Shown here piece by piece: positions 1 to 8,816 of a stretch of 24,575 nucleotides of DNA. The notes under the pieces were generated by a model that was given only the letters and a program-made list of their open reading frames with translations, was not told the origin of the DNA and ran no database searches. The stretch is from Gnetum montanum (taxonomy: Eukaryota; Streptophyta; Gnetopsida; Gnetales; Gnetaceae). The stretch covers positions 432,178 through 456,752 of the forward strand of contig MNCI01027017.1 in the NCBI GenBank assembly GCA_015680685.1, read 5' to 3'. Position 1 is the stretch's first letter; each line of letters starts with the position of its first letter. The position numbers were made by a program, and so were the translations under genes.

Positions 1-2182
1 TGAAGTACTCCCGAACTTGGTAGTTACGTTGGGGAGTAGTGTGACCCATAGAGTCACCTAGAGAAACTGGCTACTACACATAATAACCATAAGGATCGAG
101 CTGCTGGTAAGGGTACTGATGTGCTGGCGGTGGCATCCCCCATGAATGTGGGTATTGCCACTGCTGGTGTTGTCCAATGGGCTGTGGAGGCGTTCCACTT
201 AGATAATATGTCTAGGGTTGGTGGAACTGCCTTGGGTTACCTTGTGGATAAGGTAACCTTCGGGGTGTTTACCACTGATTAAGTTTTGGATTTAATGCAT
301 ACACCCCAAACTCCTGCAGATGTGAGATAATTGGGAAACATCCCTTAGGATGGTCATAGTAGCAAACCTCACATCCACTATCATCATTTGAATCAGAATT
401 CACAGCCTAATCAGAGATAGGATTTTTCCCCTTACCCTTGTTATGTGCAGGGCTTAAGTTTCTCCGCTTGGTTTTGCCTTTGTCACTACTTTGTTCTACC
501 TTAGACTCTTCTACAATTTTTAAGACTGTTTCTATTCTTGAGTCTAAGGAATCCCACATTTGGTCTACCTTAGCTGATACCTCGGTTGTTAACTTTTGGA
601 TCGGTAAGGTTTTCCGATTCACCAACTCTTCGAGTGGTGACTCATCCTCCTCATCACAAACTTTCACTCCCTTCTTGCGAAGGGAGGGATCGCAGTTGTA
701 TTCTTTCGCACTTTCCCTCTTACATAGCTCACCCTCTTCTTGCGCTACTTGTTCCAGCAAACTCTCAACTTCATGGGATCTTAGTTGGGAAAGTCTCCCT
801 TGGGCGTAAGTCCCAAGAGTTATTCTCGTTTCATTCCTTAGCCCATCCACGATGTGGCGAAGTTGATTCCGTTTAGTGTACCCATGGCCCGGGCAACGAT
901 GTAGCAGTGTATAGTAATGGGCCATGGCAGCATCCAAGGGTTCATAAGCACCTTGTTTCCAGCCTTGGATCTGCTTACGCAGATTGGACACTCTGGAGTA
1001 CGCCTGATATTTGTTGTTGAACAGTTCAAGCATCGTACTCCACCTCCTGATGGTTTCTGGTTCTAAGGACCAGTACCAGCTCTCTGCTTCTTTGATGAGT
1101 GTCCTTGGGAATAACTTGAGCTTCTGCCACTCATTATCTATATTTTACAAGGCACAGGCATCATGGAATGCCTGTAAATGATGTTGAGGATCAGCGTTGT
1201 ATCCCCCTTCAAAATGTGGGATATTATTTATGTCCAAATGCTTGATCCTGCTATCCTTTAACTGCCTTGTGGGGATCCTAACTGCCTATGTGATATCGAG
1301 CATGATTCGGGTTGCGGGTAGGGGTTCATCATGATCATCCCTGTCATGACATCTGTGATGTCTTCGTGGTGGTTCCCTACTCTCCCTACGTCCTTGCCCT
1401 TATCCTAACTCCTCTCGACCTTCCTGTCGAGGTCTTTCATCTTCCTTACTTTTACCCTCTCCATTGTGCTCACGGTGGCTGTGCCCAGATGTGGAAGGAG
1501 AGTGTGAATGGTGAGATGAAGGAGAAGAGGAAGGGGATCCATCACCATGGTAATGTTTCTTACCTTCTCTTCGGCTGGTTCGGCCCCGATCGTTGTGACG
1601 ATCTAAGTGTCCATCCTTAGTGTGAGTGGTTGTTCCTACCATGAATAGTTGATGCTCACAGGGATTAGAGCCCGTAGCATGTACAGTTGATCGAAGGCCC
1701 TGATGCCTAACCTCTTCACCATTGTGAGGAGAAGGAACATCATTTTCTAAGAAATCCATTGTGAGGGGTTCCTCATCTCCTATTTCACTAAGGACATGGG
1801 GGACCTTGCCCTTCAACAATGAATGTTGGCTCTCCTGCCTTTCATCTCGAATATGTTGGGCAACTGTGGGATGATAATCCCTTGTGTCAAAGTCATCCAT
1901 AACGTATTCTGCAAATAGTTCTTGCATGCCAATCCGTGCCAAGGCACGGAAGAGCATGTTAGGGACTGATCGATCTGGAGGTAACACAATGTTACCTTGC
2001 AAGTCTCTCCACCGTAGTTGTTCGTCTTGATGGAGAATAAAAGTAAAATCAAGCACATACTCATCAAGATGAGTATATGTCACCTTAGATTGCTGAGGAC
2101 TTGGTTGGTTCAGGTTATGCGTATGATGCTGACTGTCTTCCGTGTTATCCTTAGGTGAGTTCACCTTATGAGAAGAAGCCAT
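1..2182 (-). pseudogene. gag: E1 gag polyprotein (Athila/Tat-like), nonsense-broken, runs off the window
   Basis: Capsid/nucleocapsid precursor of an LTR retrotransposon; it would package element RNA into virus-like particles. The start at 2182 lies 141 bases after the LTR and begins MASSHKVN. In order I see: an N-terminal region with FTFILHQDEQLRW and EGN/QGN-type motifs (shared with E2 and E3), a Ser/His/Arg-rich linker (about 1400-1620), the gag capsid domain (about 850-1260: FEGGYN, LQAFHDA, AESWYW, MLELFN), a Cys/His knuckle at 338-373, and a Pro/Gln/Tyr-rich tail to position 1. All these parts are in one frame, 727 codons, with about eight stops and no frameshift. Two stops sit where E4 has CAA Gln codons (about 1150 and 1282), fitting C-to-T decay. 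Protease and pol would lie outside the window, so E1 may be full-length or gag-only like E4. Family call is firm; the clade call rests on sequence flavour and primer site. Confidence 0.85.
338..373 (-). other. Gag nucleocapsid Cys/His knuckle, spacing CX2CX3HX3C
   Basis: Reads CEVCYYDHPKGC in the gag frame. E2 has the matching CNVCQYVHPKEC at 6657-6692. The usual retroviral knuckle is CX2CX4HX4C, so this one is one residue shorter on each side of His. Zinc and RNA binding is inferred from family role. Confidence 0.7.
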
Positions 2183-2304
2183 TTTATTGGTGTGCTATTC
2201 ACCATTATATATGTTCTTATTTAACTAATTAACCTAAAAGTTCCTTAAGGCTCACAATGATGTGAAAGATTTCCTAATGTTCTAATTGGCGTAAAAACAC
2301 TTAG

Positions 2305-2322
2305 TCCCTGGCAACGGTACCA
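2305..2322 (-). promoter_or_regulatory. E1 primer-binding site, tRNA-Asp type
   Basis: The minus strand reads TGGTACCGTTGCCAGGGA, one base after the LTR end at 2324. It matches 15 of 18 bases of TGGCGCCGTTGCCGGGGA, the complement of plant tRNA-Asp as I recall it. The three mismatches are C-to-T or G-to-A. The 122 bases from here to the gag start (2183-2304) are leader with no other feature that I can see. Confidence 0.75.
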
Positions 2323-3206
2323 ATGATGAGTGGTGAGGTACCGCTACACTCAACCATACGAAATGAGCGTAGCACGTGCGATCCGGTCGAACTCCGCAGA
2401 CTAAATGCCTAAACGCCACAAGGAACACTCGGGGGTTAATTAATCGTTGTCTTCCCAGACTTGTTGTTGTCATGGTGTATGGTTAAGTAAGTCCGAGGTA
2501 TATGATTTTTTTGGTATTTTCTAGTTTATCTCCTATGCTAAACGGTGAAGGGTTGAGAGACTAAAACTAATTCTAACTACAGCACTAAGTCCTAGCGTTA
2601 GCATTTGTTCCCACTTGCCGTACACACCCTGAACTGTGCAACTGTGGCTACCAAACGCTAATCGTTACTGGGATTACCACACGTAACACACGTGCTCTAA
2701 GTGGTCGTACTGAGGCACCTAACTAGCCTAAGTGTGATAAGAAGCCGATTCCCTGACTAGCCGTACACATAGAAGAAGAAGAAGAGAGCAGAAAGAAAAA
2801 TAGAAGAAAACATGCTCTTGTGCATTTCTATTCATATAATAGAAAAAAATAGAAACTCGAAACCCAATTTCTGTCATAAGTGGTGGTGAGGTAGTGGGAA
2901 AAGAATAAAGCTAAAAACAAAACTATGCTTTTAAGCATATGTTAACAAAAACTTATACACACAACCTTTGTTTTTTTTCTGTTTTTAACTTTATTTTAAC
3001 ATTACTTTAACAAAAAAAGGTATATGCTTTCTGTCATGTGCAATCTAACATTACTTTTTTTAACTTTATTTTATTTTTATTTTTTTTAATATGTCATTTT
3101 CATAATCCAATATATTTTTCTCCTCTATAACTAATATCATAAACTTTAATCATGCGTAACAAACACACTGGGACTCCAAATCAAAATCTGTTTCAACCTA
3201 CAAGAT

Positions 3207-3252
3207 CCTTATCATATGCACTACACATTCCTTATCATACGCACTACACATT
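3207..3252. repeat. Adjacent tandem duplication of 23 bp inside the LTR
   Basis: Two head-to-tail copies (3207-3229 and 3230-3252) starting CCTTATCATA differ at one base (T/C at unit position 11). It looks like a replication-slippage product within the LTR. Confidence 0.85.
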
Positions 3253-3600
3253 CATATGCCAAAATTAGAGCTACACATCATGCAACATAGTGCTATAGTA
3301 CAAATGCCTAAATACCAAAATCACACATAAAGCATAAAGACATATTGAATATGTGCTCTTGTACCCCAGTCCAACACCCCTACCGATAGCATCACTTGTT
3401 TAGCACATCACACAGGGCTAGTGTACATAATCATGTTAATTAAACATGTAAAGACATCATAATCATAACATTAAGATGAAGCCTCATAACAGATAAAATA
3501 CATTAACTCGTCCCTGACAATCCACCAGGACTCCACACATAATGTATAAATCATAAATGGATGACCATACCTACTGTCTCTGGATGGGATATAATAGAAG

Positions 3601-3628
3601 CTAAGATATCAAGGCTAAGATATCTTAG
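3601..3628 (-). promoter_or_regulatory. Palindrome pair in U3 of the 1.33 kb LTR
   Basis: 3615-3628 is the perfect 14-base palindrome CTAAGATATCTTAG; 3601-3610 carries a partial repeat, CTAAGATATC. They lie within 51 bases of the LTR start at 3651, the position of different palindromes in the E2 and E3 LTRs. A role as a dimeric factor site is inference. Confidence 0.55.
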
Positions 3629-3651
3629 TTGTTGAAAAACACAATTCATCA

Positions 3652-3662
3652 TACCCCCACAA
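3652..3662 (-). promoter_or_regulatory. Polypurine tract of the element upstream of the shared LTR
   Basis: The minus strand reads TTGTGGGGGTA directly before the LTR start TGATGA. E2 has ATTGTGGGAGTA at the same place before its 3' LTR (to 15383). Such tracts prime plus-strand DNA synthesis. Its presence shows that this LTR is a 3' LTR for sequence to its right. Confidence 0.7.
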
Positions 3663-4186
3663 CTGAATGAAAACTTATCCTCAAGTAAACAAAAGGAGGA
3701 ACAAGTTCCTTACAAAATATTGGGAAGGTATGGGATTATTGCTTGACTCTAACTATTGAATGACTTTAAGTGCCATAGTGGTGTGTACAAAAATGACATA
3801 GTTACATGACAAAACAAAAAATAAATAAAATTTTAAGTGGCTTAATGTAGTTCATGTTTCAGGTAGTGGTGGCTCTTCCATTAGCTTCTTTCCTTTGCCA
3901 TTAGGCTTCTAGAAAGTTTCTCCTCTTCTATTCCTATCTTCTTTTTCCATATGTCCTTTCTACCAAGTATGACATAGAGACTCCTTCAATTTTCACTATA
4001 GGAGTGGCCTATTTAGTTCGCCAGAATTCATAGGTTTCTCCTAAGTTCCATTCACCACTGTTGGTTAGTGTGGACCATAATGGAGATGCTTGGAGTTGCA
4101 TCTTTACTACTTCTAGAGAAAATTCCATAAGGGGACCACAATTTAGTTCTATGATGATTGTGGGAATGATCAATCTTCTTAGTTGG
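3652..4186 (-). mobile_element. 3' untranslated end of a minus-strand retroelement, cut by E2
   Basis: The 100 bases next to the polypurine tract resemble, in reverse complement, the last 100 bases of E2's internal region (15290-15383): blocks around GAGGAACAAGTTCC and ACAAAATATTGGG align. Further right is non-repetitive AT-rich sequence with a short minus-strand open stretch (to about 4009) that I cannot assign. It stops at the E2 LTR start. The simplest reading is that this is the 3' end of E4, split by E2, but E4's LTR fragment is no closer to the 2324-3651 LTR than to E2's, so another copy is possible. Confidence 0.55.
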
Positions 4187-4209
4187 TGATGAAACACATT
4201 TCTTCATCT

Positions 4210-4280
4210 GCTTCAATGTTGAAGCTGTGACATCAGGTAGCTGATGTTGAGGTCTAGATGCAACATCAGGTATCTGATGT
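4210..4280 (+). promoter_or_regulatory. Three palindromes upstream of the E2 LTR TATA box
   Basis: 4210-4225 is GCTTCAATGTTGAAGC. 4230-4247 and 4263-4280 are ACATCAGGTAGCTGATGT and ACATCAGGTATCTGATGT, repeated at a 33-base spacing. The 3' LTR keeps diverged relatives such as ACATTGGATATACAATGT. They end 20 bases before the TATA box, so an enhancer role is plausible but unproven. Confidence 0.6.
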
Positions 4281-4299
4281 CAAGGGGTATACGTTGGCC

Positions 4300-4307
4300 T
4301 ATAAATA
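4300..4307 (+). promoter_or_regulatory. E2 5' LTR TATA box
   Basis: TATAAATA, 113 bases into the LTR. It is conserved in the 3' LTR at 15511 (TATAAATATA). The diverged E3 LTR has TATTAATA in the same context (GGCCTA before it). It would set the start of element transcription, about 30 bases downstream. Confidence 0.75.
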
Positions 4308-4484
4308 TAGCACCTGGGCTCCCAATTAGGCATCCATTTTTTCAATATCTAGTCAAAGTAGTGAAGCTCTTGCAATTTATTTTCCCCAAAGTTAGAATAT
4401 TTTCTAAGTGCTCATAGAAGGAGTCTAAGTGTGTACGATTCTTTGTTTGAACACTGATGTACCTGAGCATAGTAGTGTGATGGG

Positions 4485-4490
4485 AATAAA
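4485..4490 (+). terminator. E2 LTR poly(A) signal
   Basis: AATAAA follows a GTACCTGAGCA block by about 22 bases. E3 has the same order (AATAAA at 21646), as does the inverted LTR at the right end (24421-24426, minus strand). Conservation across three LTRs supports a 3'-end signal. Confidence 0.55.
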
Positions 4491-5027
4491 AATGAACTCT
4501 TTTGAAAATCCTTACAGCACTGAGAATATATTAATGTTTCTTTTAATGCACTTTACTTTAATGCATTTGAATTAAGCAATTACTTTCCAACAGTTAATGA
4601 ACACAAGCATGGCCACTTCAAACATACATATAGTACTTGATAACCTAGCAATGCTTAATGTTTGGTAGCCCAGTAGCACTATATGTGTTCAGGATATGTC
4701 CAAGAAAGTGAGGTAGTTACTTGTGTTAGGGTAGCTAGGCAGTAAATGAATTAGATCTTTAATTACTTTACCTTTCATTCTTGTTGTAGGAAATCAAATT
4801 TGTAAAATACAAAAGATAAAAAATCATGTGTCCCATTTAGACTTAAACCATACCCTTGAGCTTCACAAGTGTAGTTGGAAAGACAAAAAATGTTCTCAAT
4901 GGCTATTTCACTTCCTAGAAGAACTAGTGTACTAGAGAACTATAGGTCCACGGAATTCAACTGGATCACATGTAAATGCCTTAGTGATTTGTATAGTTGG
5001 GTGTAGGGGTACCTCACCACTGATCAT

Positions 5028-5045
5028 TGGCACCATTGCCAGGGA
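5028..5045 (+). promoter_or_regulatory. E2 primer-binding site, tRNA-Asp type
   Basis: TGGCACCATTGCCAGGGA, one base after the LTR. It matches 15 of 18 bases of the tRNA-Asp complement; all three mismatches are G-to-A. The 139 bases from here to the gag start are leader. Confidence 0.8.
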
Positions 5046-5184
5046 CCTTTTGGTTCTTTCATGCACTATCTAGGATTTAGTGAAAATTATTTAAATCATT
5101 GGAACAAACCTTAGAGTCACATCACATCTTAAGATTACTATAATAAACTTTTAAGGCACACTAAGTTTCTATCATCTAATTGAA

Positions 5185-7200
5185 ATGTCTTCTTCTCATA
5201 GGAGTAGTTCTCCATCCAAGTCTAATGGAGTTCATTAGCTAGTGTCTCAGCAATATTGAATGGTATATGCTCATCCTAATGAGTATATACACCGAATTTC
5301 ACCTTCATCCTACATGAGGATGAATAGTTGTGATGGTGTGATATGGAGGGCAACATTGTGTTGCCGCCTGATTGATCTATTCTTGTAATACTTTACCAAG
5401 CACTTATCTATCTAGGTCTTTAGGAACATCATGCTGAGCATGTTGTGCAAAACAGTGATGCTAGGGATTATTGTCCCATTAAGGCACAACATCTTCAAGA
5501 TCGCTAGTTAGAGCAGTGTCATGAATTCATGAAGGGAAAAGGATTTAATGACTCCCCATTTTGCTATACCAAAATGATGATGGGAAACCCTTCTATAGGG
5601 ATTTTCCATTCACTGAAATTCCTCTCTTTGACTTCAGTGAAAAAGGTTAAAACTAGAACTCACAGTCCACAATTCACAATCCTAGTTCTAGTAAGAATGG
5701 ATCCAATGACAAAGAAGGATCTATAGAGGCAAGTCAAGGCAAGGATGTGGACAAAAAATAAGATTGTGATCATTGTTGTAATCGCCGAAAAGGTGGTAGC
5801 AGGCACCATGATGGTGTTAGTCCTCCTTCCTCTTCACCTTCATCATCATCATCATCATCTTCTTTTGGCTCTAATCACAACCATAGGGGGCAAGATCGTG
5901 ATGGAGGTGACCAAAATGACCAANTAAGGACACTAATCAAAGAAGTAGAGAACTGAATCCTGGTCCTTAGAGCTAGAATCTATCATACGATGGAGTACCA
6001 TGCTTGAATTGTTTAATGATAAATATCAAACATACTCCAGAGTGTCTAACTTGAGAAGGCAAATCCAAGGATGGAAACAAGGAACACACGAACCCTTGGA
6101 TGCTACCATCGGCCGATACTATTCCTTAAGGCACAAATGTCCTAGCCATGATTATTCTCAACTGGATCAACTTTGTCACATTATAGATAGGCTTCAATCA
6201 GAAATCAGGAGAACCCTTGGTGTCTATGCCTAGGGACAACTGTTAGAATTAAGTGTCCATTAGATACAAAGATTAATTGAGTAGGTAGGTAAAGAGGAGG
6301 GTGAACTAAGAAAAAGAGAAAGTGTAGAAGAGTATAACTGTAATCCTTCCATTTGTAAGAGGAAGGTTCGATTCTATGATAGTGAGGAAAAATCTACATC
6401 TGATGAGGTGGTGAATAGGAAAACCTTGCCACTCCAAAAATTTCAATCTGAAATTACAACCAAGGTTGATTAGTTATGGGACTCCATGGATAGCAGATTC
6501 CAAGCTATTCTAAAAATTGCTAAAGAATCCAAACAACAAGGTAGTGATCATGAGCATAAGAGATGCAAGGAAGTTGAACATGCCTATCACAAAGGTAAGG
6601 GTAAGATTGTTGCAATAGAAGAGGTTTTGGTAAGCAAATCAGATGATGATGGTGGATGTAACGTCTGCCAATATGTACATCCTAAGGAATGTTGCCCCAT
6701 TGTGTCACACTTATAGCAGTCTAAGGTGTATGCTTTAAATCCATGACTAACACAAAGGCAAACATCCATAAGATTACCTTGTCCTTAAGGTAATTTTAGG
6801 TAGTTCCACTAGCAACAACCGTATTATCCAAGTGGAGCTCCACTACAACCATATGAGTAGTATCAATAGTGGTAGTAACCATAATCATGGATGCTAGCAC
6901 CACCAAGGCAAAAATACCTTTATTGATAGCCTGATTCATATGGTTACTACATTTGGCAACCCTTGTCTCCACATGACTCCTCTAGTCACACTTCTACTTT
7001 CCAATCACACTACCATCCTTCTGATTATTATCAAACTCATTCTCCACATGAAGAAGGGATGCCACCTCTTATCCTTATCCTCCTCCTTTCCTTACACATG
7101 TTCCTCCACCTACATAACTACCACCTACTCCACATATGCAGGGTGAACTACTAGCTCAACCGCAACAACACGACACTACTAGGGTAGTTAACCTATAATC
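5185..7200 (+). pseudogene. gag: E2 gag, frameshifted and stop-ridden, with a sequence gap
   Basis: Starts MSSSHRSS at 5185. The homologue of the E1 FTFILHQDE segment appears at about 5290 in another frame (NFTFILHEDE), so there is a frameshift near 5290. A Ser-rich stretch (a TCA run, about 5840-5865) precedes an N at 5924, where the first half of the capsid domain is missing. The second half, MLELFNDKYQTYSRVSNL, is clear at 6000-6233. A knuckle CNVCQYVHPKEC lies at 6657-6692, then a Pro/Ser/Tyr-rich tail to about 7200 with many stops. An extra base near the capsid Trp-Tyr position (about 5958) gives a second shift. Clearly homologous to E1 gag but more damaged. Confidence 0.8.
5924..5924. 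other. Single N that replaces about 200 or more bases of gag
   Basis: Before it the sequence reads as the Ser/Arg-rich linker. After it the sequence resumes deep in the capsid domain. By alignment with E1 gag (IRIPTRQ to FPRTLIKEA) some 70-90 codons are absent. This looks like an unsized assembly gap written as one N. Confidence 0.7.
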
Positions 7201-7459
7201 AGTGAATCAACTGAGTGGCTCAGATACTTGATCAAAGAAAAGACCTTTCTTCTAACCACGCAGTCCACCTAAGCCCTCACATACACCCACGGTTGACAAT
7301 CCTACCCCTACATTTTCCTCTATATCAAACACCTTTGAGTCTCCTTCAAACCAAAATTTGCCTAGGATCCATACCATCATGCTTACTCATACTGTATCTA
7401 ATTGGATCTGTGCTAGAAACCTTTCCAAGAAATTATTTGATCCTAGAAGTCCTCTCATT

Positions 7460-7882
7460 TATTTGTAGATTTCTAGGAATGAACCGTGTAAGGCTCTTCT
7501 TGACTCAGGTTCTAGTATCAATTTGATCTCTCATAAGATGTATACTACATGGAACCTACCTCCTCTCAAGAAAAGCAGCATAAGATTAGAATTGGCAGAC
7601 CAGTCCATCATTGTTCCATTGAGACTAGTAGAAGACATTGTGACCACTATCTGTGGGTGGTCTTTTCCTGCTGATTTCCTAGTAATCAAAGTGGAAAATT
7701 GCAAAGGGGATTTTCCAATCATCATGGGAAGGGCATGGCTAAGCACCATTGATGCAAGAATGGGTATCAGAGATCTTTCCTTGGAAATATCCAAAGAAAA
7801 TGCATTTGAAAAGATCGAGAAGAAGAGAGTTCTATTCATTGCGTACAACGATATAGGATGCAATTGTGTGCAGAAAATTTAG
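7460..7882 (+). pseudogene. E2 aspartic protease domain
   Basis: Retropepsin-type protease that would cut Gag and Pol. In frame 7481-7882 I read KALLDSGSSINLIS with the catalytic DSG at 7502-7510, then LELADQSI, a hydrophobic VEDIVTT...FPADFLVI segment and the flap/second-half motif FPIIMGRAWLST. This order matches plant Athila/Tat proteases. No stop occurs from the DSG to 7880, the longest undamaged coding stretch in E2. The linker back to gag (7200-7480) is Pro/Ser-rich with stops. E3 has the same domain with DLG in place of DSG. Confidence 0.85.
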
Positions 7883-8816
7883 GCTGTAAAGCAAGCATCT
7901 ATCTCTGCATGCAAGCAGTGTGCACCAAAAGTAGAAATTCAAAGGTGTTTGTATGTAGCAACCAAAAAAAAGGAGGGTACCCAGTGGTTGACTATTGATT
8001 TTGATAGTAGCACACTTTGCATGAAACCAACTAGGGATTGACATGCACATATGTCATAGGCATGGATGAACTAAAGCAAGTCCATCACCAACTCTCTAAT
8101 GATACAAATGATGATACCTACTAGGAAGAGTTGGAAATTCCTGAAAGTTTCAAGCAAGAGCCCCTTGAACTGAAAATGCTACCTGCTAGAATGGAATATG
8201 TGTTTTTGAAAAATGGGAAGCTAATCATAATCAATGAAAATCTTACTCTAAAGTAGAAAAAGATGTTGTTGAAGGTAGTTGAAAAATGATCAGTAGAATT
8301 TGCTTAGTCATATCCTGAACTCACAAGGATTAATCCAAGGATATGCCAACATTGCATCTACACTAATTTGGCCATGAAGCTAAAAAGATAGCCTTAGAGG
8401 TCATTGAACCTCAAACTGTAGCAAATCACCAAGGAGGAAATCGAACAACTCCTCAAGGTAGGGTTCATTTATCCCATTGCAAATAGTGAGTGGGTTAGTC
8501 CACTCATAATTGTGTCAAAGAAAGATAGCAAGTGGCAGGTCTGCATCAATTTTTGGCTACTGAATATGGAAACATTTAAGGATCATTTTCCATTGCCATT
8601 TGTTGATTAGGTGCTAGATATAATTTCTGGGCATTGCTACGATATTTTTCAAGATGGTTATAGTGGCTATAACCAAATTCAAATTGCACTAGAGGACCAA
8701 GCCAAGACAACATTCATGAGTCCTTGAGGTACTTTTGCATATCATAAGATGCCATTTGATCTATGTAATGCTCCTATTACATTCCAACACCTAGTTCTGA
8801 GCACTTTTCAATAGTA
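7883..8816 (+). pseudogene. E2 reverse transcriptase, N-terminal half (fingers and palm A/B)
   Basis: RNA-dependent DNA polymerase region of pol. A connector similar to E3 (CLYVAT, MEYVFLKNG) leads to RT proper from about 8320: ITKEEIEQLLK.GFIYPI, WVSPLIIVSKKD, METFKDHFPLPF, motif A DGYSGYNQI with its Asp at 8653-8655, and motif B MPFDLCNAPITFQ at 8749-8787. At least ten in-frame stops interrupt it (for example near 8255, 8289, 8392, 8611, 8725, 8812), and it is frameshifted relative to the protease. Motif C (YxDD) is absent here: the sequence goes from LVLSTFQ through two stops straight to YGVTFEKALD, where the first triplicated unit begins. Confidence 0.8.

Larger units (their letters stand above)
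2324..3651 (-). repeat. 1.33 kb LTR shared by E1 and an upstream element
   Basis: On the minus strand it begins TGATGA at 3651 and ends TCATCA at 2324, a six-base terminal inverted repeat used by all LTRs here. Its 3' end is followed by a tRNA-Asp-type primer site and E1 gag. Its 5' end is preceded by the polypurine tract TTGTGGGGGTA (3652-3662). About 2560-2720 contains the block around GGTAACC and TTTGGTA also found in E2 and E3 LTRs. It is longer than the E2 (840) and E3 (906) LTRs; the extra length is largely AT-rich sequence around 2900-3130. No intact TATA box was found; a weak CTATTATATCC lies near the palindromes. The function as one complete LTR is inferred from the ends and was not confirmed by a second full copy. 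Confidence 0.75.
4187..5026 (+). repeat. E2 5' LTR, 840 bp
   Basis: Starts TGATGAAACA and ends TGATCA next to the primer-binding site. It contains a palindrome cluster, a TATA box and an AATAAA signal in that order. It matches the 3' LTR at 15384-16003 over its length except for about 240 bases (4364-4605) replaced there by a single N. Confidence 0.9.

Noticed and set aside
438-1620. Plus-strand open frames at 438-809, 586-876 and 1312-1620
   Set aside because: They lie opposite E1 gag, whose minus-strand frame has clear capsid and knuckle motifs; the plus-strand products show no domain.
1-2182. Programmed stop read-through in E1 gag
   Set aside because: About eight stops at scattered sites, several inside the capsid domain and some at Gln codons in relatives, fit decay and not a single recoding site.
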